Of a stretch of 64,000 nt of DNA, positions 8,681 through 18,689 are shown piece by piece. Made by a program: the position numbers and the translations under genes. The notes under the pieces are model-generated. The model was not told the DNA's origin, made no database searches, and worked only from the letters and a program-made list of their open reading frames with translations. This DNA is from Pantoea sp. WMus005 (lineage in GTDB: Bacteria > Pseudomonadota > Gammaproteobacteria > Enterobacterales > Enterobacteriaceae). The stretch lies in assembly GCF_013415305.1 (NCBI RefSeq), contig NZ_JACBXU010000003.1:1-64000 (forward strand). Direction: 5' to 3'. How positions within the stretch are numbered: position 1 is the stretch's first letter; every line of letters begins with the position of its first letter.

Positions 8681-10021
8681 TCAGTGCGCTGGAGGCTCGT
8701 CCAGCAGCCGCAAATGGTCATCTTTGTTCAGCGTCATCAGTGCCATAATACTCACCAGCGCTGTCGCCATCACATACCAGGCGGGAATATCGGGATTACC
8801 CGTCTCTTTTATCAGCCCGGTGATGATTAATCCGGCGCAGCCGGAAAATACCGCATTGGAGAGCGAATAGGCCAGTCCCAGCCCGGTGTAGCGTACGCGC
8901 GTCGGGAACATCTCGGCCAGCATCGCGGGACCCGGCCCTGCCAGCAAGCCGACCACTCCGCCCGCGACAAACACCACCAGCGCTTTTAACAGCAGGCCGG
9001 AACTTTCTGACTGCAGCACATTGAGCAGCGGCAAAGAGAGCACCAGCAACAGTACCGCTGCGGAGACCATCACCGTACGGCGGCCAATCCTGTCGCTCAG
9101 CATTCCAGCCGGGATAATGGTGGCGGCGAAGCCGAGGTTAGATATCACCGCAATCAGCAGCGCCTGATTAAAGCCAGTGTGCAGCGAAGCCTGCAGGTAA
9201 GTCGGCATGATCACCAGCCAGGTGTAACCCGCTGCCGACCACACCATCAGTCGGCAGATGCCCAGCAGAATCGTTTTTAGCGTGTCGCCCAGGCTGGCAT
9301 CAACTTTTGCTACAGGTTGCGCCTGTTGCTGAATAAATGCCGGCGTCTCCTCCATCTGCATCCGCAGCCAGAGCGCCAGAACACCCAGCGGCAGCGCGAC
9401 AAAGAACGGGATGCGCCAGCCCCAGCTCAGCATCTGCTCCGGCGTCAGCAGCACAGAGAGCAGCGCGACAATGCCCGCACCGGCCAGCAAACCCAGCGCG
9501 ACGGTAAAGGATTGCCACGCGCCATACAGACCCCGCTTGCCGCGCGGCGCAAATTCCGTCATGAGTGAAACCGCCCCGCCATACTCGCCCCCGGCGAAAA
9601 GCCCCTGCAGGATACGCAGGCCGGTTACGATCAGCGGCGCCAGGATGCCCGACTGAGCGTAAGTGGGAACCAAACCGATTGCTGCCGTCGCCAGCGTCAT
9701 CATGATCAATACAAAGATCAGCGTGGGTTTGCGCCCGATGCGATCGCCCATCCGGCCAAAGATGATCGCACCAAGTGGACGGAAGAAAAAGGCGATAGCA
9801 AATGAGGCATAGGTCAGCAGCAGCCCGGTCAGCGCCGATTCCCCTTCCAGCCGGAAGAAGTTCTGCGCAATAACGGTAGCCAGAAAGCCATAAACCGCGA
9901 ACTCATACCATTCAATGAAATTCCCTACTGAACCGGCAAGCAGAGCACGTTTACGGCTGGCGGAGCTGAGCAGATTATCGGCGGGTACCGTCAAAGCAGG
10001 CGATCCTTTTTGTCGCATCAT
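8681..10021 (-). CDS. MFS transporter of the metabolite:H+ symporter (MHS/ProP/KgtP-like) family
   Basis: 446-residue inner-membrane protein with twelve predicted helices. Family marks are the N-terminal GNFIEWYEFAVYGF (helix 1 start), the loop-2/3 motif GRMGDRIGRKPTL, GGEYGGAVSLMTEFAPRGKRG in helices 4-5, and GMLSDRIGRRTVM after helix 8. MHS members import dicarboxylates, citrate, shikimate, proline/betaine or aromatic acids with protons. The substrate cannot be told from sequence and no catabolic genes are adjacent. Tandem ATGs at the start leave a one-codon ambiguity. Confidence 0.85.
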   Translation of the reverse strand: MMRQKGSPALTVPADNLLSSASRKRALLAGSVGNFIEWYEFAVYGFLATVIAQNFFRLEGESALTGLLLTYASFAIAFFFRPLGAIIFGRMGDRIGRKPTLIFVLIMMTLATAAIGLVPTYAQSGILAPLIVTGLRILQGLFAGGEYGGAVSLMTEFAPRGKRGLYGAWQSFTVALGLLAGAGIVALLSVLLTPEQMLSWGWRIPFFVALPLGVLALWLRMQMEETPAFIQQQAQPVAKVDASLGDTLKTILLGICRLMVWSAAGYTWLVIMPTYLQASLHTGFNQALLIAVISNLGFAATIIPAGMLSDRIGRRTVMVSAAVLLLVLSLPLLNVLQSESSGLLLKALVVFVAGGVVGLLAGPGPAMLAEMFPTRVRYTGLGLAYSLSNAVFSGCAGLIITGLIKETGNPDIPAWYVMATALVSIMALMTLNKDDHLRLLDEPPAH

Positions 10022-10198
10022 CAGTTGCTTATGATTACCACACTCGCTGCATGCCTGCGCGCTCTTCTGCCCATCGCGTTAACCCCGACACATAAAAGTC
10101 GCGATGATACGTCGCTGGTGAGCTTTTTCACCTTGAGTCCTTGCACATCCGCTTTACGGTTGTCAGGATGTGCGGCATTGACTGAATCAGGCGGATAG

Positions 10199-10510
10199 AT
10201 GATGAACGCACACACCTCAAAAGATCCTCTGCATGGCGTAACGCTGGAGATGCAGATTAACAGTTTAGTCGCGCAGTATGGCTGGGCGGAGCTGGGAAAA
10301 CGGATCAATATTAACTGCTTTAAAAGCGATCCCAGTGTTAAATCAAGTCTGAAGTTTTTACGTCGTACGCCCTGGGCGCGGGCTGAAGTTGAAGCGCTTT
10401 ATCTCGACTCGTTAAGCACGCAATCCGCAACGCGTGAAGAACCGGCAGACACCGATCAGGCCACTGCTGACGATCCCTGGGGCAACTGGCGCGGTAAAAC
10501 GCCGGAGTGA
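10199..10510 (+). CDS. VF530-family (DUF2132) small DNA-binding-like protein
   Basis: 103 residues. Residues 12-70 carry the family core ([30 protein letters not shown], then [13 protein letters not shown]), a compact helical fold known from a Vibrio fischeri structure and annotated as DNA-binding by similarity. An acidic, low-complexity tail follows ([13 protein letters not shown]). An ATGATG doublet makes the start uncertain by one codon. The gene is convergent with mqo, with a shared terminator between them. The biological role is unknown. Confidence 0.8.
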   Translation: MMNAHTSKDPLHGVTLEMQINSLVAQYGWAELGKRININCFKSDPSVKSSLKFLRRTPWARAEVEALYLDSLSTQSATREEPADTDQATADDPWGNWRGKTPE

Positions 10511-10532
10511 CACCGATAAAGCGGCAATTAAA

Positions 10533-10567
10533 AAGCCCGCGCAGGTTAACCTGTGCGGGCTTTTTTT
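10533..10567. terminator. Bidirectional terminator between the VF530 gene and mqo
   Basis: The stem AAGCCCGCGCAGG / CCTGTGCGGGCTT has a TTAA loop and one G-T pair. An A run precedes it and a T run (to 10567) follows it, so it can end transcription on both strands. Confidence 0.9.
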
Positions 10568-10581
10568 ACGTCAGGTCGCTG

Positions 10582-12231
10582 TTACAGCGCCATATCGTGT
10601 TTCGCTGAAGGCGCAGCTTTCTCAGGCTGTGCAGCCGGCGCGTCTGCGGTTTTGCCCTCCATGTTGATCACTGGTGGCGTTGTCAGCTGCAGAGTTGCAG
10701 CGGTCTCATTCCAGACCTGCTGCAGCAATGGCACATTGTCATTCAGTTTCTGACCGTAGCCCGGAATCATCTTGTGGATTTTTGCCTGCCATTCAGGTGA
10801 CTTAAACTCTTCCGGGAACAGTTTCTGCATCACGCTCAGAGAGATCGGCGCGGCGGTTGATGCACCAGGAGAAGCACCCAGCAGCGCAGCGACAGTTTTC
10901 TGCTGATCGGTCACAATTTCTGTACCCAGTTTCAGCACGCCACCTTTGTCAGCATCTTTCTTGATGATCTGAACACGCTGACCAGCCTGAATCAGTTTCC
11001 AGTCCTCTTTCTTGGCGTCCGGATAGTACTCTTTCAACGCTTCGAAACGGTCTTCTTCCGTCAGCATCACCTGACCCACCAGGTATTTCACCAGGTCGAA
11101 GTTATCCATACCCACATCGGTCATCGGCACGATGTTATGGGTGGTGGTGGTGCTCAGCAGATCAAACAGTGAACCATTTTTCAGGAACTTAGTTGAGAAA
11201 GTCGCGAACGGTCCAAACAGCACGACGCGTTTGCCATCCAGATAACGGGTATCCAGATGCGGAACGGACATTGGCGGTGCACCCGTTGATGCCTGACCAT
11301 AAACTTTCGCCAGGTGACGATCGGCAATCGCTTTGTTCTCGGTAACCAGGAATGAGCCGCCCACCGGGAAGCCTGCATAGTTATCTGCTTCCGGAATGCC
11401 GGTTTTCTGCAGTAATTTCAGCGCGCCGCCGCCAGCACCGATAAAGACATATTTCGCATCAACAGCACGTTCGTTGCCGTTTTTGGCGTCTTTAATAGTG
11501 ACATGCCAGGAGTTGTCGCCGTTACGTTTGAAGTCAGTGACCTCAGACGAGGTTTCCAGACGGAAGTTATCATTCTTTTTCAGGCTGCCGATCAACTGAC
11601 GGGTGATTTCACCGTAGTTAACGTCAGTACCCACTGGCGTCCAGGTCGCAGCCACTTTCTGCTGGGGATCACGACCTTCCATGACCAGCGGTGCCCACTG
11701 CGCGATCTGCTTGTGATCGGTAGAGAACTTCATGCCCTGGAACAGCGCGGTTTTCTGCAGCGCAGCATAGCGTTTGGTCAGGAAGTCGACGTTGTCGCCC
11801 CAGACAAAGCTCATATGTGGCGTTGAGTTGATGAAAGAGCGCGGATCGTGCATCACGCCCTCTTTAATCTGTGAACTCCAGAACTGGCGTGAAATCATGA
11901 ACGCTTCGTTTATTTCCAGCGCTTTAGAAACGTCGATAGAACCGTCTTTACGCTCAGGCGTATAGTTCAGCTCCATGTTGGCAGAGTGACCGGTACCGGC
12001 ATTATTCCAGCCGTTAGAGGATTCCAGTGCCACGCCATCCAGCTTCTCAACCATGATCTGTTTCCAGCCAGGCTGCAGCTCTTCCAGCATGGTGCCCATT
12101 GAGGCGCTCATAATGCCGCCGCCAATTAACAGGACGTCAGTTTTTTCTGGTGAGGTTTCAGCATGGAGGGCTGAAGAAACTAACAGGGCCGCGAGGGAAA
12201 GGGTGGGAATAACTTTCTTTGAATTCATCAT
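10582..12231 (-). CDS. mqo: Malate:quinone oxidoreductase
   Basis: 549-residue FAD enzyme that oxidises L-malate to oxaloacetate and passes electrons to quinone at the inner membrane. The dinucleotide-binding motif [13 protein letters not shown] is at about residues 34-46, after a hydrophobic N-terminus ([16 protein letters not shown]) like that of E. coli Mqo. [61 protein letters not shown] and [18 protein letters not shown] are all as in the family. The C-terminal tail is alanine/lysine rich. It is divergent from dcuS, which places it beside the fumarate module and suggests shared dicarboxylate physiology. Confidence 0.95.
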   Translation of the reverse strand: MMNSKKVIPTLSLAALLVSSALHAETSPEKTDVLLIGGGIMSASMGTMLEELQPGWKQIMVEKLDGVALESSNGWNNAGTGHSANMELNYTPERKDGSIDVSKALEINEAFMISRQFWSSQIKEGVMHDPRSFINSTPHMSFVWGDNVDFLTKRYAALQKTALFQGMKFSTDHKQIAQWAPLVMEGRDPQQKVAATWTPVGTDVNYGEITRQLIGSLKKNDNFRLETSSEVTDFKRNGDNSWHVTIKDAKNGNERAVDAKYVFIGAGGGALKLLQKTGIPEADNYAGFPVGGSFLVTENKAIADRHLAKVYGQASTGAPPMSVPHLDTRYLDGKRVVLFGPFATFSTKFLKNGSLFDLLSTTTTHNIVPMTDVGMDNFDLVKYLVGQVMLTEEDRFEALKEYYPDAKKEDWKLIQAGQRVQIIKKDADKGGVLKLGTEIVTDQQKTVAALLGASPGASTAAPISLSVMQKLFPEEFKSPEWQAKIHKMIPGYGQKLNDNVPLLQQVWNETAATLQLTTPPVINMEGKTADAPAAQPEKAAPSAKHDMAL

Positions 12232-12537
12232 TTTAATCTACAGCTCAGACGGTACTGGTTAAAAAAAGTCCTCAAAGTTTAAAATAATGTTATTTATGAG
12301 TTAATGTGAAAATAGTTATAAAATTAAAAATAGCAATTTAGCCTTATTTTAATTACAAAAGGCTTACCGAATTAATTTCATATTTTAACCACACATTAAG
12401 GATGTCCTTTGAATTATACAATCCCCTAACACAAATATTGTTAACTGGCGATCGCCCACGCGCAGCCCGCTAAAACTGTACTGATGCGGTGAGTTAGCGT
12501 ATGTTTTCCGGCGATCTCCCACCCGCGCTGAACATCC
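12232..12537. promoter_or_regulatory. AT-rich divergent promoter region between mqo and dcuS
   Basis: 306 bases, strongly AT-rich in 12260-12430, with no gene. It must hold the promoters for mqo (minus) and dcuSR (plus). No FNR or CRP palindrome was found here by eye. Confidence 0.5.
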
Positions 12538-14172
12538 ATGAAAAGCCAACCACAGAAACGACATGCCGTGACTAAACGACCCATGAAACTCAGTACCCTG
12601 ACCTCGCTGATGATGACTGCGGTTATCATCACCGTTCTGGTCGCTGTCCATCTGCTCTACTTCGTGCAGATTGATAACTTTGCGCAGTCGCATCTCAAAG
12701 ACAAGGCGATGGCGGTCGCACGAACGCTGGCAGACACGCCAGAAGTACAGCGTGGTTTACTGTTGCCGGATAGCAGCGGTCAGATTCAGCCACTGGCTGA
12801 AGCGGCGCGCAAGCGCAATGGTCTGCTGTTTGTGGTGGTCACAGATATGAAGGGTATTCGATTCTCCCACCCGAACCCGGCGGTGATCGGCAAACATTTT
12901 GTCGGCAACGATATCTATCCGGCTCTCGGTGGTCGGGAAAATGTGGCGGTCAATCATGGCGTTCTGGTGGAGGCACTGCGGGTGTTTACACCGGTCTATG
13001 ACGCACAGCATCAGCAGATCGGTGTGGTGGCGATCGGCATCGCGCTGAATGATGTGGCGGCGCAGATTGCTAAAAGTCGCTGGAATATCGTCTGGACCGT
13101 CTTATTTGGTGGTCTTGTGGGCATGCTGGGTATTTTTATTCTGGTCAGGCGACTCAAAACCATCTTACTTGGGCTGGAGCCGCACGAAATTTCCAGCTTG
13201 TTCGAGCAGCGACAGGCGATTCTCAATTCGATTAAAGAGGGTGTGATTGCGGTCGATGATCAATCGCGTGTCAGCCTGATCAACCACGCGGCGCAACAGC
13301 TGCTGCATGAGACTACGCGCAAAATGCCATTAAGCGGCGATCTGATTGCCGAAGAGAGCGTGATGCACCGCCATCAGCAGGATGCCCTGGATGCGGGCAA
13401 AGCCTGGCACGATCAGGAGCTGACGCTGGGTAACCGCATTCTGATCAGTAACACCGTGCCGGTTCGCAGTCGTGACCGCATTATTGGCGCGGTGACCACT
13501 TTCAGAGACAAGACCGAGATCAGCCAGCTGATGCAGCGTCTGGACGGCATGGTAAACTATGTAGACGCGTTACGTGAGCGGTCCCATGAATTCATGAACA
13601 AGCTGCATGTGATTCTGGGCCTGCTACATATGAAAAATTATGCACAAATGGAAGAGTACATTCTGAAAACGGCCAACGCTTATCAGACGGAGATTGGGTC
13701 GCTGATGCAGAAGATCAAATCGCCGGTCATCGCCGGCTTTCTGCTCAGCAAAATCAATCGGGTGACCGATGAAGGCCATCAGCTGATTATTGATGAAGCG
13801 AGTTTTCTGCCCGACTGCGGCAGCGAGGCGCAGAATGCCGTCCTGATCACCGTGCTGGGCAATTTAATTGAAAATGCGCTTGAGGCGCTGGACCCGGAAA
13901 CCGAAGGGGAAATTCATCTCATGCTGCATTATCAGAATGGCTGGTTAGCCTGCGAAGTGAGTGATGACGGGCCCGGTATTGACGGCACACAGCTCAGCGC
14001 CATTTTTGAGCGTGGCGTCTCGTCGAAAGGCGATGATCGCGGTGTCGGATTGTTTCTGGTTAAGCAACAAACAGAAAGCCTGGGCGGCAGCGTCAGTGTT
14101 GAGTCGGAACCGGGTGTATTCACCCAATTCTTAGTGCAACTTCCGTGGGAGAGAGGAATGATTACCCAATGA
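12538..14172 (+). CDS. dcuS: C4-dicarboxylate sensor histidine kinase DcuS
   Basis: 544 residues, co-linear with E. coli DcuS (543). Two transmembrane helices (about 21-43 and 182-203) flank a periplasmic PAS domain whose ligand residues are intact: R108, H111, R148 and F150, equal to E. coli R107, H110, R147 and F149, which bind fumarate or other C4-dicarboxylates. A cytoplasmic PAS domain follows, then the phospho-acceptor H350 (RERSHEFMNKLH), the N box NLIENALEAL and the G box DDGPGI. The start is chosen because 15 residues precede MKLST, as in E. coli. The stop overlaps dcuR by four bases, so the pair is translationally coupled. Confidence 0.95.
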   Translation: MKSQPQKRHAVTKRPMKLSTLTSLMMTAVIITVLVAVHLLYFVQIDNFAQSHLKDKAMAVARTLADTPEVQRGLLLPDSSGQIQPLAEAARKRNGLLFVVVTDMKGIRFSHPNPAVIGKHFVGNDIYPALGGRENVAVNHGVLVEALRVFTPVYDAQHQQIGVVAIGIALNDVAAQIAKSRWNIVWTVLFGGLVGMLGIFILVRRLKTILLGLEPHEISSLFEQRQAILNSIKEGVIAVDDQSRVSLINHAAQQLLHETTRKMPLSGDLIAEESVMHRHQQDALDAGKAWHDQELTLGNRILISNTVPVRSRDRIIGAVTTFRDKTEISQLMQRLDGMVNYVDALRERSHEFMNKLHVILGLLHMKNYAQMEEYILKTANAYQTEIGSLMQKIKSPVIAGFLLSKINRVTDEGHQLIIDEASFLPDCGSEAQNAVLITVLGNLIENALEALDPETEGEIHLMLHYQNGWLACEVSDDGPGIDGTQLSAIFERGVSSKGDDRGVGLFLVKQQTESLGGSVSVESEPGVFTQFLVQLPWERGMITQ

Positions 14173-14888
14173 TCAATGTGTTAGTTGTCGATGATGACGC
14201 TATGGTAGCCGAGCTGAACCGCTGCTATATCGGGCAGATCCCAGGCTTTACCTGCTGTGGCACCGCCTCAACCTTACAGCAGGCTAAGGAGCGGCTGGCG
14301 CTGGATGAGCCACAGGTTGATTTGATCCTGCTTGATATCTATATGCAGCAGGAAAACGGTCTCGACCTGCTGCCGGAACTGCGCAGCGCAGGTCGTCCGG
14401 TCGACGTGATTATTATCTCGTCAGCCGCCGATGCCGCCACCATCAAAACCTCACTCAACTATGGCGTAGTAGATTATCTGATCAAGCCTTTCCAGTTTGC
14501 CCGCTTCGAAGAGGCGCTGACCGGCTGGCGACAGAAGAAATCGCTAATGGATAATCATCAGTTCTACCAGCAGTCAGACGTTGATCAGCTGTTACATGGT
14601 AATCCGCCAGGCGCCAACGAGCAGAAACGTCTGCCGAAAGGATTAACGCCACAGACGCTTCGCACACTGTGCCTGTGGATCGATGCGCATCCGGGCAGCG
14701 AGTTTTCTACCGATGAACTGGCAACGGAAGTAAATATCTCCCGCGTCTCCTGCCGCAAATACCTGATCTGGCTGGCGCAGATTAATATTCTGTTCACCAG
14801 CATTCACTATGGCGTCACGGGCCGTCCGGTTTACCGCTATCGGCTGCAACCGGAGTATCACACTCTGCTCAAACAATACTGTCAGTGA
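14169..14888 (+). CDS. dcuR: C4-dicarboxylate response regulator DcuR
   Basis: 239 residues from the ATG overlapping the dcuS stop (ATGA). The receiver domain has the acidic triad DDD at 8-10, the phosphorylation site D56 (LILLDIYMQ) and the lysine in YLIKPF. The C-terminal half, with the DNA-binding helices TDELATEVNISRVSCRKYLIWL, is nearly the E. coli sequence. In E. coli it activates dcuB, frdABCD and fumB; here the likely targets are the adjacent fumarate reductase, transporter and fumarase genes. Its 3' end overlaps the 3' end of apbE by seven bases, tail to tail. Confidence 0.95.
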   Translation: MINVLVVDDDAMVAELNRCYIGQIPGFTCCGTASTLQQAKERLALDEPQVDLILLDIYMQQENGLDLLPELRSAGRPVDVIIISSAADAATIKTSLNYGVVDYLIKPFQFARFEEALTGWRQKKSLMDNHQFYQQSDVDQLLHGNPPGANEQKRLPKGLTPQTLRTLCLWIDAHPGSEFSTDELATEVNISRVSCRKYLIWLAQINILFTSIHYGVTGRPVYRYRLQPEYHTLLKQYCQ

Positions 14889-15844
14889 ACCAGCTGGTAA
14901 TCGGTGTCCAGTAACTGAAATGAAAAGTGACGTTGTGACGAGCAGATCACCTGCCTGTCACGGGTCACAAAAATCGCTTCAATGCCCCGTTTATCAGCCA
15001 GGCAGGCAATCCCCTTTTCGACGCCCAGGCCATAGAGCAGCGTAGTGTAGATGTCGCCATCCAGTGATCGATCAGAGATCACGGTGACGCTCAGCAGATC
15101 ATTATTCAGCGGATAACCGCTATGGGGATTGAGGATGTGATGATAACAGACGCCCTCAAGCTCGAAATAGCGTTCATAGATACCCGATGTCACCACCGAG
15201 CGATTATTCACCCCAATCACCCCAATCAGCTCATCAGCCTCACCAAAAGGTTTTTTCAGGCCGATTGCCCAGCCCGCTTCATCGGGTGGCGCGCCCACCG
15301 TCTGCACGTTTCCACCCAGATTAATCAACGCACTACTGACCTGCTGCTGGCGTAAAAACGCCTGAACAAGATCGGCGATATACCCTTTGGCGATGGCACC
15401 CAGGTCAATTTCCATCCCGGGCCTTGCCAGCATGACAGTGCGGTTTGCGGCATCCAGTATCACTTCATGCGGATTCGTCAGCGCCATGCGCGCCTGAAGC
15501 TCGGTTTCCGAGGGAACGCTGTGGCCCTGAAAGCCAATCTTCCAGCACTTCACCAGCGGGCCGATAGCCAGGTTGAACAGGCTGTCCGGGAGTAAGCTCA
15601 CCGCATGCGCGCAGGCAATCAAATCAAAAACTGGCTGGCTGACGATGACCGGATGCTGCCCTGCCGCGTGGTTAATTTCCATCACTTCAGACGCCGCGCG
15701 GTTAACCGTCAGGAGATTTTCCTGCTGTTTAATCAGGCGGAAAACCTGTCCGGCCAGCGTCTGGTTGTCATCGAAAAGTTTAAGCAGAATGGGCGACCCC
15801 ATTAAGACAGCGGAGTAAGCATAGACACGCGCATCAGTTAACAT
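14882..15844 (-). CDS. apbE: FAD:protein FMN transferase (ApbE)
   Basis: 320 residues from the ATG at 15844; a longer frame upstream would overlap the reductase gene and is a shadow. ApbE attaches FMN through a phosphoester to a Ser/Thr in the motif D-x-x-(S/T)-G-A-T. Family marks are the FAD-binding and metal-ligand segments IDLGAIAKGYIADLV, INLGGNVQTVG, TSGIYERYF and HILNPHSGYP, and the C-terminal SLDGDIYTTLLYGLG. It lies 64 bases downstream of a reductase that contains exactly such a motif, in the same direction, so the reductase is its evident substrate. No lipobox or signal peptide is seen, consistent with action in the cytoplasm. Confidence 0.92.
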   Translation of the reverse strand: MLTDARVYAYSAVLMGSPILLKLFDDNQTLAGQVFRLIKQQENLLTVNRAASEVMEINHAAGQHPVIVSQPVFDLIACAHAVSLLPDSLFNLAIGPLVKCWKIGFQGHSVPSETELQARMALTNPHEVILDAANRTVMLARPGMEIDLGAIAKGYIADLVQAFLRQQQVSSALINLGGNVQTVGAPPDEAGWAIGLKKPFGEADELIGVIGVNNRSVVTSGIYERYFELEGVCYHHILNPHSGYPLNNDLLSVTVISDRSLDGDIYTTLLYGLGVEKGIACLADKRGIEAIFVTRDRQVICSSQRHFSFQLLDTDYQLVH

Positions 15845-15908
15845 AGGCGACTCTGCTTTTAAAAGGAAAATACCGGCACCCGCAGAATGCGGATGCCGGA
15901 GACTGCCG

Positions 15909-18689
15909 TTAATGTCGGGCGTAAGCGGCGGCGTTACCACCGGCCAGAATACCAAAGATGATGATATCCGCGACAGCGTTACCGCCGATACGGTTCGCAC
16001 CGTGGATGCCGCCAACCACTTCACCACACGCCCAGGCACCGTTGATTACCTGTTTCTGGCTGTCCAGCACGGCTGTTGTGGTGTCGATAGTGACGCCACC
16101 CATAGTGTGGTGAACACCCGGAGCAACACGAATCGCGTAGAACGGCGCTTCACTCAGCGGATGACGCAGCGCGGTCTGACGACCAAAGTCTTCATCCTTC
16201 TGCATAATGACGAAGTTGTTGTAACGTGCCAGCGTTGCTTCCAGGGTGTGATGCTCACTCATGTTGAGTTTCACCGCCAGTTCCGCCACGGTTGGCGCGC
16301 TGATGACAAAGCCTTTGGCGATGTATTCATCAGCCGCTTTGTTGTTCATGCGCACCTGCTCGTCAAATACAATCCAGGCACTCTTCTCTGGCAGCGCGAT
16401 AATCTGAGCGGAAACTTTGTCGCGGGTTTCCATTTCGTTGTAGAAACGCTCGCCCGCCTGGCTGACAAGAATAGCACCGCCGCCACGAATGGATTCGGAG
16501 ACCAGATAAGAGGTGGTCTGCTCAACCGTTGGGTGAATCTGGATTTCGCCCATATCCACGGTGCCGGCACCAATTTTTTCCAGCATCGCAATACCGCTGC
16601 CGGTGGCGCCTTTATGGTTGGTCGTCACGAAGCCATCAAGTTCAGGACGGTATTTCACCACCAGCTCACGGTTCGCACTGAATCCACCGGTCGCCACAAT
16701 GACGCTTTTGGCGTTCAGAATACGGCTGTCGTTGTACTCATCAACCACTTTCACGCCCGCTACAGCCCCATTCTCATAGAGGATCTCGGCGACGGAGGTT
16801 TCCAGCAGGACTTCGATGTTGCGGCTGTTGATATTTTTTACCAGGCCGCTAATCAGGAACCCACCCACCGCTGAGCGGTCAGCCGGACGGTGAGTACGGT
16901 CGATGCTCATTCCGCCGGTAATAGTGATGTCGTTAAGCTCAATGCCTTTATCTGCCAGCCACTCAATGGCCTCAGGTGCCAGGTCAACAAACTCACGCAG
17001 CAGCACCGGATTGTTTTTGAACTGGCCTCCTTTCAGGGTCTCTTCATAGAACAACTCTTTGCTGTCTTCAATACCTTTGAGTTTCTGGAAGCGGGTTTCA
17101 GCGGCGTTCATGCCTACAGACGCTTTAATCGTGTTGCCGCCAATGGTCGGCATCTTCTCGATGATCACCACGCGCGCGCCTTCATCGTGCGCCTGAATTG
17201 CCGCTGCCAGACCGGCACCGCCGCTACCCACAATCACCACATCGTAGTTCTGTGGTGCGTTAGGGTTACCGCCCTCCTCGATCACATGCTCTTTGCTGGA
17301 GGTGGTCATCGCGCGGGAAACCGCTTTTTTCAGCGCCTCACTCTGGGTGGTTGCGCCGGTAATTGCATCGACGTGTGGGCTGTTCGCCACCAGGATGCGG
17401 CTGCGCAGGCTTTCAAAGGTGGTGGTGAAGTCCACATCCAGCGTGTCATCCGGCACCAGCGAGATGTCGGTGATACGGTCGGTATCCAGCGTGACGTTAA
17501 TTTTCAGTTTCAGCGCTTCGGCTTCGACTTTTTCCTGATAGACGCCCGCTTTGTATTTACGTCCAGATTCGCTGGTGTCGCGGATCATCGCATCGACCAG
17601 TGAGAAGCGCCACAGCGGTTCAGGAATCTGAAGCTCTTCGCGTTTGTTGCTGTCGATGTAGAGTTCAAGGTGCTCATTGTTGATGATGCGATCAGTCCAG
17701 TTCGGATAGGCAATACAGGCTTTACCAATCGCCACCAGATCGTAGCCTTTCTCCAGCGCCAGTTCCGCATCGGCTTTATTTACCACGCCGCCAACACCAA
17801 TCACCGGCACTTTTGCCAGCTCAGGTGAACGCATCGCGACAAATTTCTCAATCAGCGGCGTCGGGTCCTGAGTATCGACAATCGACGGGCGCAGCAGCTG
17901 ACCCACAGAGAAGTGAACGTAATCGAGTCCACGCGCGGCCAGTTTTTCCAGCAGATACAGCGTGTCATCAAAGCGGATGCCGGGGACTTCAATCTCTTCC
18001 GGTGAGAAGCGATAGCCGATGATGAAGGAATTATGAGCGAAGCGTTCAGCCATCTTGTGGGTGATTTCCAGCACTTCCAGCGGGAAGCGCGCGCGGTTAT
18101 CACGACTGCCGCCCCACTTGTCATCACGCTGGTTAGAGTTGGGTGAATAGAACTGCTGAATCAGGTAGGTGTTGGCACCATGAATTTCAACGCCATCGAA
18201 ACCAGCCTTAATGGCGCGGTTCACCGCATCACCAAATTTGGTGATCATGGTATCGACTTCTTCGGCACTCAGCGCCAGAGGTTTGGTTGCCCCTTCACGC
18301 GGTGCCGCGATAGCGCTTGGCGCAACCGGCGTTTTCCCGCCAATCAGTTCCGGCTCGACCATGCGGCCACCGTGATAGATCTGCAGGATAGCAGTAGAGC
18401 CTTCAGATTTGATTGCGTCCGCGATACGTTTCAGACCGGGAATTTTGTTGTCGCTGTCGATAGCAATGGCACCCGGAAATGCCGGGCCACGGTTATCAAT
18501 AAAGCAGCACTCAACGATCACGGTTCCGATGCTGCCAGCACGTGCGCGATAGTACTCGACCAGCTCGCTGGTGACAGTGCCGTCATAAAAGCCGGTACAG
18601 GTGGTCATGGGTGCCATCACCAGTCGGTTTTTTAAAACAGCGCCATTAGGCAGGGTCAGTGGATTAAGGATGGGAGTGAGAGATTTCAT
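15909..18689 (-). CDS. Three-domain soluble NADH:fumarate reductase (OYE-like / FMN-bind / FAD flavoprotein)
   Basis: 926 residues from the ATG at 18689, which has GGAG nine bases upstream; a TTG five codons earlier is less likely. Three domains are visible: an Old Yellow Enzyme-type NADH:flavin oxidoreductase barrel (about 1-345, with EIHGANTYLIQQFYSP), an FMN_bind domain (about 375-465) with the covalent FMN motif DAITGAT near 441-447, and a fumarate-reductase FAD domain (about 480-926, GSGGAGLAAA near 488, QIHPT, RGGGAILV, GVHHTMGG, GGNA). The same architecture is known in the cytoplasmic NADH:fumarate reductase of Klebsiella pneumoniae. There is no signal peptide, so it is cytoplasmic. 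It probably forms an operon with apbE and is divergent from the transporter. Confidence 0.9.
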   Translation of the reverse strand: MKSLTPILNPLTLPNGAVLKNRLVMAPMTTCTGFYDGTVTSELVEYYRARAGSIGTVIVECCFIDNRGPAFPGAIAIDSDNKIPGLKRIADAIKSEGSTAILQIYHGGRMVEPELIGGKTPVAPSAIAAPREGATKPLALSAEEVDTMITKFGDAVNRAIKAGFDGVEIHGANTYLIQQFYSPNSNQRDDKWGGSRDNRARFPLEVLEITHKMAERFAHNSFIIGYRFSPEEIEVPGIRFDDTLYLLEKLAARGLDYVHFSVGQLLRPSIVDTQDPTPLIEKFVAMRSPELAKVPVIGVGGVVNKADAELALEKGYDLVAIGKACIAYPNWTDRIINNEHLELYIDSNKREELQIPEPLWRFSLVDAMIRDTSESGRKYKAGVYQEKVEAEALKLKINVTLDTDRITDISLVPDDTLDVDFTTTFESLRSRILVANSPHVDAITGATTQSEALKKAVSRAMTTSSKEHVIEEGGNPNAPQNYDVVIVGSGGAGLAAAIQAHDEGARVVIIEKMPTIGGNTIKASVGMNAAETRFQKLKGIEDSKELFYEETLKGGQFKNNPVLLREFVDLAPEAIEWLADKGIELNDITITGGMSIDRTHRPADRSAVGGFLISGLVKNINSRNIEVLLETSVAEILYENGAVAGVKVVDEYNDSRILNAKSVIVATGGFSANRELVVKYRPELDGFVTTNHKGATGSGIAMLEKIGAGTVDMGEIQIHPTVEQTTSYLVSESIRGGGAILVSQAGERFYNEMETRDKVSAQIIALPEKSAWIVFDEQVRMNNKAADEYIAKGFVISAPTVAELAVKLNMSEHHTLEATLARYNNFVIMQKDEDFGRQTALRHPLSEAPFYAIRVAPGVHHTMGGVTIDTTTAVLDSQKQVINGAWACGEVVGGIHGANRIGGNAVADIIIFGILAGGNAAAYARH

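Noticed and set aside
15912..17603. Two long plus-strand frames opposite the fumarate reductase
   Set aside because: Both are antisense shadows of a clearly conserved gene and have no ribosome sites.
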